Notes under the pieces: model-generated | The model's database searches: none | Told to the model about the DNA's origin: nothing | What the model saw: only the letters and a program-made list of their open reading frames with translations | Part shown: piece by piece, positions 1 through 6,261 of the stretch | Position numbering within the stretch: position 1 is the first letter of the stretch | Layout of the letters: the number at the start of each line of letters is the position of its first letter | Assembly (NCBI GenBank): GCA_018658685.1 | Contig: JABHUT010000020.1 | Location: 1 to 6,316, forward strand | Direction: 5' to 3' | Source: Alphaproteobacteria bacterium | Lineage (GTDB): Bacteria; Pseudomonadota; Alphaproteobacteria; MED-G09 | Length of the DNA: 6,316 nucleotides | Made by a program: the position numbers and the translations under genes

Positions 1-282
1 GTAAATAATGAAAAAGGAGGACTTCATCACTTATGTTGCCTAACTCAAGATATTGAAAATGACATTCGTATTTTAGAATCTCAGGGCTATATAAATCTTC
101 AAGGTGGTAAAACTCAAGATAATGGTCAGTTTGCCTATTTAGATACACCTGAGAGAAAAAGACCGATCTTTGAACTTACTCAACTATCTGAGGGAGGATT
201 GAGTTTTTTTGCCATGATAGAAGAAGCTGCAAAAAATTGGGACAAAAAAACAACTCTAATGGAAGCTGAGATTATACTTTGA
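1..282 (+). CDS. VOC/glyoxalase-fold protein, C-terminal part (5' end outside window)
   Basis: Frame 1 is open from the first base to a TGA at 280-282 and gives 93 residues. It aligns without gaps to residues 85-177 of the complete VOC protein downstream: 65 of 93 residues identical by hand count, about 75% identity in the DNA. It keeps the LHHLC strand (window residues 8-12), whose second His matches a usual VOC metal ligand, and the Glu of the IFEL strand (residue 58), the usual last ligand. The upstream half, with the first two ligands, lies outside the window. The fixed 592-nt offset between copies puts its start about 250 nt left of the window. Differences cluster in the loop before the last strand (PERKRP against KDREGP) and at the C-terminus, so the copies may differ in substrate or partner. 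Probably cytoplasmic. The reaction is unknown; VOC proteins include epimerases, isomerases, lyases and dioxygenases. Confidence 0.85.
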   Translation, partial: VNNEKGGLHHLCCLTQDIENDIRILESQGYINLQGGKTQDNGQFAYLDTPERKRPIFELTQLSEGGLSFFAMIEEAAKNWDKKTTLMEAEIIL

Positions 283-329
283 TTTATAAAATACTAATAT
301 AGAACAAACCACATACTTATTAATAGAAT

Positions 330-335
330 AGGAGG
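330..335 (+). promoter_or_regulatory. Ribosome binding site of the second VOC gene
   Basis: A perfect AGGAGG lies 5 nt before the ATG at 341 and fixes this start. It is the strongest Shine-Dalgarno site in the window and suggests high expression of this protein. The 58-nt gap to the preceding gene shows no hairpin terminator, so the two VOC genes are probably co-transcribed. Confidence 0.8.
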
Positions 336-340
336 ATTAA

Positions 341-877
341 ATGGAAAAGAAATTTGGACCAATGATGCAGATGGCGTTTGTTGTTGAAGACTTTGATAAA
401 CCAATTGAATTTTGGACACAAAAAATGAATATAGGACCATTTTTTAAGTTAGAGCACCTTAATGTAAAAGATGTATATTATATGGATCAGACAACAAATT
501 TAGACTTTTCTGTCGCTATTGCCTACACAGGAAATATGCAAATTGAACTGGTTAATCAACATTGCGATACACCGTCTATATATAATGAATATGTTAATAA
601 TGAAAAAGGACCTCTCCATCACTTATGCACCCTTACTGATGATTTTGAAAATGATGTTCGTATTTTAGAATCTCAAGGATATATAAATCTTCAGGGTGGT
701 AAAACTCAAGATAATGGAAAGTTTGCATATCTCGATACAAAGGATAGGGAAGGTCCTATTCTTGAAATAGCTCAACTCTCAGAAGCCGGTCTTGGATTCT
801 TTGATATCATGCAGGAAGCATCAAAAAATTGGGACAAAAAAACAGCAGTAATGGATCTTGGAGAAGTCAGAGTCTAA
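341..877 (+). CDS. VOC/glyoxalase-fold protein (methylmalonyl-CoA epimerase-like fold)
   Basis: The 178-residue protein has two beta-alpha-beta-beta-beta halves. The first runs from about residue 8 to 75 (QMAFVVEDFDK, then the NIGPFF loop, then MQIELV) and the second from about 90 to 145 (LHHLC to ILEIAQ). Candidate metal ligands by position are Gln10, Glu69, His94 (or His93) and Glu142. Gln in place of His at the first site is common in the Glyoxalase_4-like branch. The N-terminal VEDFDKPIEFWTQKMNIGPF stretch is typical of that branch. No signal peptide or membrane segment is visible, so it should be cytoplasmic. The fold and likely metal site are well supported; the reaction is not. Epimerase, isomerase, lyase or ring-cleaving activity all remain possible. 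It sits between its paralogue and the dehydrogenase gene, suggesting a step in the same pathway. Residues 151-178 form a tail after the VOC fold with a helix-like stretch and the motif NWDKK, conserved in both copies. Confidence 0.88.
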   Translation: MEKKFGPMMQMAFVVEDFDKPIEFWTQKMNIGPFFKLEHLNVKDVYYMDQTTNLDFSVAIAYTGNMQIELVNQHCDTPSIYNEYVNNEKGPLHHLCTLTDDFENDVRILESQGYINLQGGKTQDNGKFAYLDTKDREGPILEIAQLSEAGLGFFDIMQEASKNWDKKTAVMDLGEVRV

Positions 878-941
878 ACCTTATAAATCAAAAAAAATAT
901 TTAAAATTATTAAAAAATGAATATCAAAGAAATTTATCAAT

Positions 942-947
942 TAGGAG
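942..947 (+). promoter_or_regulatory. Ribosome binding site of the zinc dehydrogenase gene
   Basis: TAGGAG lies 6 nt before the ATG at 954 and supports that start. The upstream 76-nt gap (878-953) is very AT-rich. I see no GC-rich hairpin or clear promoter in it, so read-through from the VOC genes is likely. Confidence 0.7.
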
Positions 948-953
948 TAAATT

Positions 954-1994
954 ATGAAAGCCGCAGTATTTAAGGAACCAGGAAAACCATTATCAATAGA
1001 AAATGTTAAAGACCCTATGTGTGGTGAAAATGAAATGATATTAAAGGTCGAGCAGTGTGGTATTTGCGGAACTGATCTACATGCGAGCGACGGAGGTTCA
1101 ATGGAGCCAGAGACTGGAACTATTTTTGGTCATGAGTTCAGTGGAGAAATAGTAGAGATAGGAAAAAATATTAAATCATCACTAAAGATTGGCGATCCAG
1201 CTGTTTCACTTCCCTTTATTTCTTGTGGACAGTGTCAGCATTGCATGAATGGTAATCCATTTTTTTGTTCAACAAATATGCAATCAACTGGTATGGGGCC
1301 AGAAGTTCAAGGCGGATATGCTGAATATGTGAGGATTGGTTTACCAGAAAGTATTAAAATCCCGAAAGGTGTGAGCTGGGATTTTGCAACACTAGTGGAA
1401 CCATTGGCTGTTGGTCTTCATGGAGTTAGAATCTCTAAATTTAAACAAGGTCATCGAGCTTTAGTAATTGGAGCGGGTCCAATTGGGCTTGCTACAATTC
1501 AGTGGCTAAGATTTTTTGGAGCAAGACATATTGTTGTTGCTGAAATTTCTGAAGAGAGAAAGGCAATGGCTGAGAAAATGGGTGCTTCTTTAGTTATCGA
1601 CGGAAAAACCCCAGCTGAGGAACTAGCCAATATATATCAAGAGGAAACTGGTGGCTCACCAGATATAATTTTTGAATGCGCTGGAATTCCAACTGTCATT
1701 CAAAATTGTTTAGAAATAGCCGCCCCATTTTCAGAAATAGTTGTAATAGGAGTATGCGATAAACCAGATACATTCATGCCTTTTCTTGGAATAATTAAAG
1801 AATTAACACTAAAATTTGCTATTGCTTATGTGAAAGATGATTTCCAATTTACTATTGATATGATGGAACAAGGAAGAATCAATCCAGCACAAATGATAAG
1901 TCAGCAAATAGGTTTTGACTCATTACCAACCACCTTTGAATCTCTCAAAACTTCAAAGGATCAATGTAAGGTTATGATATGTCCAAATCATTAG
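954..1994 (+). CDS. Zinc-dependent medium-chain alcohol/polyol dehydrogenase (butanediol or threonine dehydrogenase-like)
   Basis: The 346-residue length is normal for the family. The N-terminal GroES-like catalytic domain carries CGICGTDLH with catalytic-zinc Cys38, then GHEFSG with His60-Glu61, and Glu149 in LVEPLAVGLHGV. The structural-zinc lobe has four Cys at 91, 94, 97 and 105. The Rossmann domain starts at about residue 168 with GAGPIG (173-178). Glu197 sits at the end of the second strand, where an acidic residue usually favours NAD over NADP. The enzyme should oxidise a secondary alcohol or polyol to a ketone in the cytoplasm. By motif it resembles (R,R)-butanediol, threonine and sorbitol dehydrogenases; sequence reading alone cannot choose among them. 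Being one gene away from an acetoin-dehydrogenase-type operon makes a butanediol-like or hydroxyketone-forming role attractive, but that is inference. All zinc ligands are present and the frame is intact. Its 3' end overlaps the next gene. Confidence 0.93.
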   Translation: MKAAVFKEPGKPLSIENVKDPMCGENEMILKVEQCGICGTDLHASDGGSMEPETGTIFGHEFSGEIVEIGKNIKSSLKIGDPAVSLPFISCGQCQHCMNGNPFFCSTNMQSTGMGPEVQGGYAEYVRIGLPESIKIPKGVSWDFATLVEPLAVGLHGVRISKFKQGHRALVIGAGPIGLATIQWLRFFGARHIVVAEISEERKAMAEKMGASLVIDGKTPAEELANIYQEETGGSPDIIFECAGIPTVIQNCLEIAAPFSEIVVIGVCDKPDTFMPFLGIIKELTLKFAIAYVKDDFQFTIDMMEQGRINPAQMISQQIGFDSLPTTFESLKTSKDQCKVMICPNH

Positions 1995-2845
1995 ATATTG
2001 ATGAGGAGCTAGAAAAAGGTAGAAAGTTTGGAAATCAAACTTTTACAAAAGGTGATGAAAATAACCTTTTAGTTATTACTCGGGGACATCCATTTGAGAG
2101 AGATCCTTTTTTTGAGATGATTGATTCACTTGGTTTCCAGTGGAGTCATATTGAACATCCGGCAGCTCAAAATTTTTTTGAGGCTGATAATATAAAAAAA
2201 TATAACGCTATTCTTTTTTATGACATGCCAGGGCTAAATTTTGAATCAAATCCAAATGAAGAGTCTTTTTTTGTTAATCCCTCTGAATATTTCAAAAAAA
2301 ATTTTATAGATAGATTGAACGATGGCATTGGATGTGTCTTTTTACATCATTCACTTGCGGGATGGCCATTGTGGGACGAGTATAGTGAAATAGTTGGAGG
2401 AAAATTCTTATATAAGCCAGGAAAAGTTAGAGGAGTTGAATCCCCTGACTCAGGTTATCGTCACTTTGTTGATTATAAGGTTATGCCAGTTGGAGACCAT
2501 CCTATAACCAGAGGATTAGAAGAGTTTGAAATTGAAGATGAACTTTATCTTGCTCATGTTTTTGAAGATTCCATCAATCCAATTTTAAAAAGTAATTATA
2601 GCTTCAAAAAAGATAATTTTTATTCAGCCTCAAATGCCTTAGCTGGAAATCTAAACTCGAATGAGAATTGGAATCATGATGATGGAAGTAATCTTGTTGG
2701 GTGGACAAAAAATTATAAAAAAAGTGCTATTACTTATTTACAATTTGGTGATGGAGTTAAATCATATAAGAATGAAAATGTAAGAAATCTTGTGAGGCGA
2801 TCGATAAGTTGGGTCATAAAAGAAACTGATGATTTAAAAAAATGA
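1979..2845 (+). CDS. ThuA-like domain protein (glutamine amidotransferase-like fold)
   Basis: The 288-residue protein matches the ThuA-like family by its ordered motifs. These are a first strand LLVITRGHPFERDPFF (residues 30-45), the YNAILFYDMPG strand (75-85), the core VFLHHSLAGWPLWDEYSEIVGG (120-141, key residues His123, His124, Trp129, Gly140-141), HPITRGLEEFEIEDELY (174-190), and the C-terminal VGWTKNY...ITYLQFGDG segment (240-259). No signal peptide is seen, so it is probably cytoplasmic. The founding member, ThuA of rhizobia, acts in trehalose and related disaccharide catabolism with an oxidoreductase partner; most relatives have no proven reaction. Here the partner would be the zinc dehydrogenase, whose stop lies 16 nt inside this gene, implying translational coupling. 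AAGG at 1968-1971 is a modest ribosome site for the ATG at 1979. The N-terminal residues 1-28 are charged and outside the recognisable domain, so a later start cannot be excluded. Confidence 0.88.
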   Translation: MSKSLDIDEELEKGRKFGNQTFTKGDENNLLVITRGHPFERDPFFEMIDSLGFQWSHIEHPAAQNFFEADNIKKYNAILFYDMPGLNFESNPNEESFFVNPSEYFKKNFIDRLNDGIGCVFLHHSLAGWPLWDEYSEIVGGKFLYKPGKVRGVESPDSGYRHFVDYKVMPVGDHPITRGLEEFEIEDELYLAHVFEDSINPILKSNYSFKKDNFYSASNALAGNLNSNENWNHDDGSNLVGWTKNYKKSAITYLQFGDGVKSYKNENVRNLVRRSISWVIKETDDLKK

Positions 2846-2975
2846 CCGAGTATGTTACGATTTTATTAAGTTAAATTTAATTATAATAAAATTTTTAATT
2901 TTTAATTGAAATTAAGAAAAAAAAACATTTTAATCCATAATCTCAATTATACGATTTTAAAGAAGGGGACTAGAA
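2846..2975 (+). promoter_or_regulatory. AT-rich intergenic region with candidate promoter for the aco-type operon
   Basis: This is the longest gene-free stretch in the window and separates the two gene groups. It contains TTGAAA (2906-2911), a 17-nt spacer and TTTAAT (2929-2934), a reasonable sigma-70-type match about 40 nt before the E1 alpha start. In DNA this AT-rich such matches arise easily by chance. The 10-mer TACGATTTTA occurs at 2856-2865 and again at 2950-2959, flanking the candidate promoter; it could be a regulator half-site pair or coincidence. I see no GC-rich hairpin, so termination after the ThuA-like gene is not demonstrated and the downstream genes may also receive read-through. 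Confidence 0.4.
2963..2968 (+). promoter_or_regulatory. Ribosome binding site of the E1 alpha gene
   Basis: AAGGGG lies 7 nt before the ATG at 2976 and supports that start. The protein's family similarity begins within its first 15 residues, which agrees. Confidence 0.65.
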
Positions 2976-3944
2976 ATGCAACTAGCTAGAGAAGAACTCG
3001 AACAAGCCTATCGCCAAATGAAAACCATCAGGGATTTTGAAGATCATCTTCATAAAGAAATAGCCAAAGGAACTATAGGAGGGTTTACCCATCTTTATGG
3101 TGGCCAAGAAGCTATAGCTGTAGGTGTTTGTGAAAATTTAAGAGACACAGATTATATTACATCAACCCATAGGGGTCATGGTCACTGCATAGCAAAAGGT
3201 TGTGATGTCAAAGGTATGATGAAAGAATTATATGGTCGTGCAGATGGCTTATGTAAAGGTAAAGGCGGTTCAATGCATGTTGCAGATATGGATGTTGGAA
3301 TGTTAGGCGCTAACGGTATTGTTGGTGGCGGACCTCCTCTTGCAACAGGTGCTGCATTAGCTGCAAAACTTGATGCAGAAGGTGGCGTAGCATTATCTTT
3401 TGGTGGCGATGGTTCATGTAACCAAGGTCCTGTTTTTGAATCAATGAATATCGCAGCTATCCTAAATCTACCTAGTATATATGTTTATGAAAATAATCGG
3501 TATTCAGAGCACACAGGTTCATCCTATGTTATTGCTTCAGAGAGTATTGCAAGCCGTGTAGAAGGTTTTGGAATTCATACTGTAAAGGCTAATGGTTTTG
3601 ATTTCTTTGAAGTACATGAAGTAATGAAAGAATTAGTTGCACTTGCAAGAGAAGGTAAGGGTCCATGTGCAGTTGAATTTGAAACAACTAGATTTTATGG
3701 TCACTTTGAAGGTGATCCACAAAATTATAGAGGACCTGATGAAGTTAAGAACGATAGAGAAAATAATGATTGTATTAAAATCTTCCGTTCAAAAGTAACA
3801 GAGGCAGGGCTTCTTAGTGATGAAGATCTAGATAAAATTGATAATGAAGTTGGCGAATTAATTGAGCAATCAGCTGAAGAAGCTGCTGCTGCACCTGTTC
3901 CATCGCCTGAAGAAGTAACAACAGACGTTTACGTCTCATATTAA
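2976..3944 (+). CDS. acoA: Acetoin dehydrogenase-type E1 component, alpha subunit (thiamine diphosphate-dependent)
   Basis: The 322-residue length fits AcoA-type E1 alpha and is shorter than many pyruvate dehydrogenase alphas. Motifs in order: THLYGGQEAIAVG (38-50), the STHRGHGHCIAKG active-site stretch (63-75), GKGGSMHVAD (95-104), LGANGIVGGG (110-119), the thiamine diphosphate/Mg motif from GDG (144-146) to ENN (172-174), and the RFYGHFEGDPQNYR loop (239-252). STHRGHGH and GHFEGDPQNYR are characteristic of the acetoin dehydrogenase branch. With the beta subunit it forms the heterotetramer that decarboxylates or cleaves the substrate and passes the acyl group to the E2 lipoyl arm. The third position after ENN-type motifs is usually Gly (NNGY); here it is Arg175 (NNRYSEH), a possible specificity change. 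Residues 296-311 are an Ala/Glu/Pro-rich tail. The beta-subunit gene follows after 12 nt. A homologous TPP enzyme acting on another 2-oxo acid or hydroxyketone cannot be excluded. Confidence 0.88.
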   Translation: MQLAREELEQAYRQMKTIRDFEDHLHKEIAKGTIGGFTHLYGGQEAIAVGVCENLRDTDYITSTHRGHGHCIAKGCDVKGMMKELYGRADGLCKGKGGSMHVADMDVGMLGANGIVGGGPPLATGAALAAKLDAEGGVALSFGGDGSCNQGPVFESMNIAAILNLPSIYVYENNRYSEHTGSSYVIASESIASRVEGFGIHTVKANGFDFFEVHEVMKELVALAREGKGPCAVEFETTRFYGHFEGDPQNYRGPDEVKNDRENNDCIKIFRSKVTEAGLLSDEDLDKIDNEVGELIEQSAEEAAAAPVPSPEEVTTDVYVSY

Positions 3945-3948
3945 GGAG
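3943..3948 (+). promoter_or_regulatory. Ribosome binding site of the E1 beta gene, overlapping the E1 alpha stop
   Basis: AAGGAG shares its first two bases with the TAA stop of E1 alpha and lies 8 nt before the ATG at 3957. This tight arrangement suggests coupled translation, fitting subunits needed in equal amount. Confidence 0.7.
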
Positions 3949-3956
3949 AATTAATA

Positions 3957-4967
3957 ATGGCTAAAATGAGTTATAGAGAAGCTCTTACAGAAACGCTTCA
4001 TCAAGAAATGGCTAATGACGAAAATGTTATTGTTATGGGTGAAGATGTTGTTGGTGGAACTGGAAGTCCAGGAGGCCCTGAGGCTATCGGTGGCGTCTTT
4101 GGTGTAACCGGAGGATTGTATGGTAAGTTTGGTGCCGGAAGAGTAATAGATATGCCTATTTCGGAAGCTGGTATTGCTGGAACAGCAGCGGGAGCTGCAT
4201 TAGCAGGTAAAAGACCTGTTGCAGAAATTATGTTTGCTGATTTTATAGGTCTATGTATGGATCAATTAATGAATCAAGCAGCAAAATTCAGATATATGTT
4301 TGGTGGTAAAGCAACATGCCCAATGGTTTTAAGAACCTCTTATGGTGCAGGTATGCAAGCAGCATCTCAGCACAGTCAATCACCTCATCCAATGGTTACT
4401 GCAATTCCTGGACTTAAGGTAGCAATGCCCTCTACTGCAGCTGATGCAAAGGGATTGTTAACTACAGCAATTAGAGATGATGACCCAACTATTTTCTTTG
4501 AACATAAAGCTTTATATGGTCTACAAGGTGAAGTTCCAGAGGGTGATTATTTAGTTCCTTTTGGAAAAGCAAGAATGGTCTCTGAAGGTACAGATTGTAC
4601 ACTTGTTGCAACTGGAAGAATGGTATCATTTTGTGAAGACGCTGCAAATTCTCTTGCTGCTGATGGAATTAGCTGTGATATCCTTGATCCAAGAACAACA
4701 AGTCCTTTAGATGAAGATGCAATTTTAGATAGTGTTGAAAAAACTGGAAGACTTATTGTTGTTGATGAAACTCCTCCGCGATGTTCTTTTGCAGCTGATG
4801 TAGCTGCTTTAGCTGCAAGTGAAGTTTTTTCATCTTTAAAGGCACCAATAAAAACTGTTACTGGGCCACATTCTCCAGTTCCATTTGCCAAGGAATTAGA
4901 AAATGCTTTCTTGCCTTCTCCTTTAAAAATTAAAACAGTAATAGAACAAACAGTTAAGTATAGTTAG
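3957..4967 (+). CDS. acoB: Acetoin dehydrogenase-type E1 component, beta subunit
   Basis: The 336-residue protein has the transketolase-like pyrimidine-binding domain followed by the C-terminal domain, as in all E1 beta subunits. Visible landmarks are VIVMGEDV (24-31), RVIDMPISEAGIAGTAAGAA (62-81) with Glu70 at the position of the conserved thiamine-activating glutamate, NQAAKFRYMFGGKA (106-119), the QHSQS motif with His139, and in the C-terminal domain ILDPRTTSPLDEDAIL followed by KTGRLIVVDE. The GGVFGVTGGLYGKFG stretch and the FRYMFGGKA and IPGLKV motifs resemble AcoB of acetoin dehydrogenases more than the pyruvate dehydrogenase beta subunit. It contributes half the active site and docks on E2. 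Gene order alpha-beta-E2 with 12- and 11-nt gaps is the standard operon form. No truncation or missing key residue is seen. The true substrate within the acetoin/2-oxo-acid family is inferred, not shown. Confidence 0.9.
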   Translation: MAKMSYREALTETLHQEMANDENVIVMGEDVVGGTGSPGGPEAIGGVFGVTGGLYGKFGAGRVIDMPISEAGIAGTAAGAALAGKRPVAEIMFADFIGLCMDQLMNQAAKFRYMFGGKATCPMVLRTSYGAGMQAASQHSQSPHPMVTAIPGLKVAMPSTAADAKGLLTTAIRDDDPTIFFEHKALYGLQGEVPEGDYLVPFGKARMVSEGTDCTLVATGRMVSFCEDAANSLAADGISCDILDPRTTSPLDEDAILDSVEKTGRLIVVDETPPRCSFAADVAALAASEVFSSLKAPIKTVTGPHSPVPFAKELENAFLPSPLKIKTVIEQTVKYS

Positions 4968-4978
4968 GAAATTACAAT

Positions 4979-6247
4979 ATGAGTGATAAAATTGAACCTC
5001 TTATCATGCCTAAGTGGGGCATCGAGATGGACGAAGGTAAGCTTACAGAATGGCTAGTTGAGGAAGGTACGAGCTTTTCAAAAGGTGATCCGCTTGTTGT
5101 TATCGAAACTGATAAAATTTCAAATGAAGTTGAAGCAGAAATCGATAGTAAGTTAAGAAAAAAAGTTGTTCAATCCGATGGTACATACCCAGTTGGGGCT
5201 CTATTAGGTATTTTTGCTCCTGATGGTGTTAGCGATGAAGAAATAGATAATTTTGTTAACGCATATGTAGCTCCTGATACTTCTTTTAAACCTGCGAGTG
5301 CAAGTTCCTCAGAGTCTCCAGCACCTAAACCCGAGGTAGTAAATAATAATTCAGCCTCAACGAATTCAGATCTACCCTCAGCTCCTCCAGAGAACATTAA
5401 TATTTCTCCAAAAGCTTGGGAAGTTGCACTTGAATTAAGTGTTGATGTATCAACTATAACTCCAACCGGTAGACGAGGTCGTATATCAGTTCAAGATGTT
5501 GAGCAAGTTGCAGACCCAGCTAAACTAGCGGCTTATAAAGGAGAAGAAACTTCTGACGCTCCCGTATCTGATAATCCATCTACATCCATTGAACATACAT
5601 CAATGAGAAAAGTGATCGCTGAAAGATTAGTGAGTTCAAAAAATACCGCTCCACATTTCTATTTAAATGTAGATTTAGAAGTTGATGCTCTAATGGATAA
5701 AAGAGCTACTCTTAATAAAGATGGATCTGAAAAAATTTCGGTGAATGATTTAATTATAAAATGCGTCGCTACAGCTCTTAAAAAACACCCAGAAATTAAT
5801 ATCAACTGGACTGATAATGCAATCCTTCAATTCGAAAATGCAGATATATCAGTTGCGGTAGCTACAGATGCTGGTTTAATTACACCAATTATAAAAAATG
5901 CCGGAAATATATCAGTACAAGAAATCTCTTCAGAAATGAAAAGATTATCTGATCTAGCGCATAATAATAAATTAATGCCTTCTGATTACCAAGGCGGTAC
6001 TTTTTCAATTTCTAATTTAGGAATGCTTGGGATTAAAGATTTTACAGCTGTAATTAATCCTCCTCAATGCGCAATTCTTGCTGTTGGCGGTTTACAAACT
6101 AAGGTCAGTGAAGACGAAGGAAATGCTGTGTTTAGTAAAATAATTTCTGTAACTATGTCATGCGACCATAGAGCAATTGATGGTGCTGTTGGAGCTCGTT
6201 TCTTACAAACATTGTCTGAAGTAGTTAAGACTGCTGAGGATATATAA
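4979..6247 (+). CDS. acoC: Dihydrolipoamide acyltransferase (E2) of the acetoin dehydrogenase-type complex
   Basis: The 422-residue protein has the complete E2 layout. It starts with one lipoyl domain (about 5-82), with Lys46 in ETDKISNEVEA as the lipoylation site. A Ser/Pro/Ala-rich linker follows (about 98-138), then a peripheral-subunit-binding domain (142-176; SPKAWEVALEL to GRRGRISVQDVE). After a second linker comes the catalytic acyltransferase domain (about 205-422). That domain shows SISNLGMLGI (343-352), INPPQCAILAVG (359-370) and the catalytic HRAIDG (His397, Asp401). MPKWGIEMDEG and ETDKIS in the lipoyl domain are the form seen in AcoC-type E2 rather than the usual pyruvate dehydrogenase wording. 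It takes the acyl group from E1 and transfers it to CoA; E3 then reoxidises the lipoyl arm. AGGAA at 4966-4970, overlapping the previous stop, serves the ATG 11 nt later. It is the fold-type E2, not the alpha/beta-hydrolase-fused AcoC of some pseudomonads. No E3 gene follows. Confidence 0.9.
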   Translation: MSDKIEPLIMPKWGIEMDEGKLTEWLVEEGTSFSKGDPLVVIETDKISNEVEAEIDSKLRKKVVQSDGTYPVGALLGIFAPDGVSDEEIDNFVNAYVAPDTSFKPASASSSESPAPKPEVVNNNSASTNSDLPSAPPENINISPKAWEVALELSVDVSTITPTGRRGRISVQDVEQVADPAKLAAYKGEETSDAPVSDNPSTSIEHTSMRKVIAERLVSSKNTAPHFYLNVDLEVDALMDKRATLNKDGSEKISVNDLIIKCVATALKKHPEININWTDNAILQFENADISVAVATDAGLITPIIKNAGNISVQEISSEMKRLSDLAHNNKLMPSDYQGGTFSISNLGMLGIKDFTAVINPPQCAILAVGGLQTKVSEDEGNAVFSKIISVTMSCDHRAIDGAVGARFLQTLSEVVKTAEDI

Positions 6248-6261
6248 TCTAATTAAGTTTT

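Larger units (their letters stand above)
1..877 (+). repeat. Tandem gene duplication of the VOC gene, 592-nt period
   Basis: Bases 1-279 align without a gap to 593-871, about 75% identical by hand count (71 mismatches). The period, 592 nt, is what one gene plus one 58-nt spacer would give, so the pair looks like a head-to-tail duplication. Divergence is uneven: 67-125 against 659-717 has only 3 mismatches in 59, all silent, while the remainder differs at roughly 30% of positions. The left part of the first copy is outside the window. Confidence 0.85.

Noticed and set aside
917..973. Short reading frame starting at ATG 917, just before the zinc dehydrogenase gene
   Set aside because: It is only 18 codons, lacks a ribosome site of its own, and runs into the dehydrogenase gene in a different frame. 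No leader-peptide features are evident.
2866..2915. Possible hairpin terminator after the ThuA-like gene
   Set aside because: The stretch has only short A/T self-complementary runs such as TTAAATTTAA and no GC-containing stem followed by a T tract, which is expected by chance at this composition.
4547..4891. Minus-strand open frame of 114 codons inside the E1 beta gene
   Set aside because: It lies entirely antisense to a well-supported E1 beta gene, and its translation is a low-complexity Ser/Ala/Thr-rich product with no recognisable domain.
5170..5397. Minus-strand open frame of 75 codons inside the E2 gene
   Set aside because: It is antisense to the E2 lipoyl domain and linker. Its composition mirrors the Ser/Pro/Ala-rich linker, and no independent ribosome site or family motif is seen.
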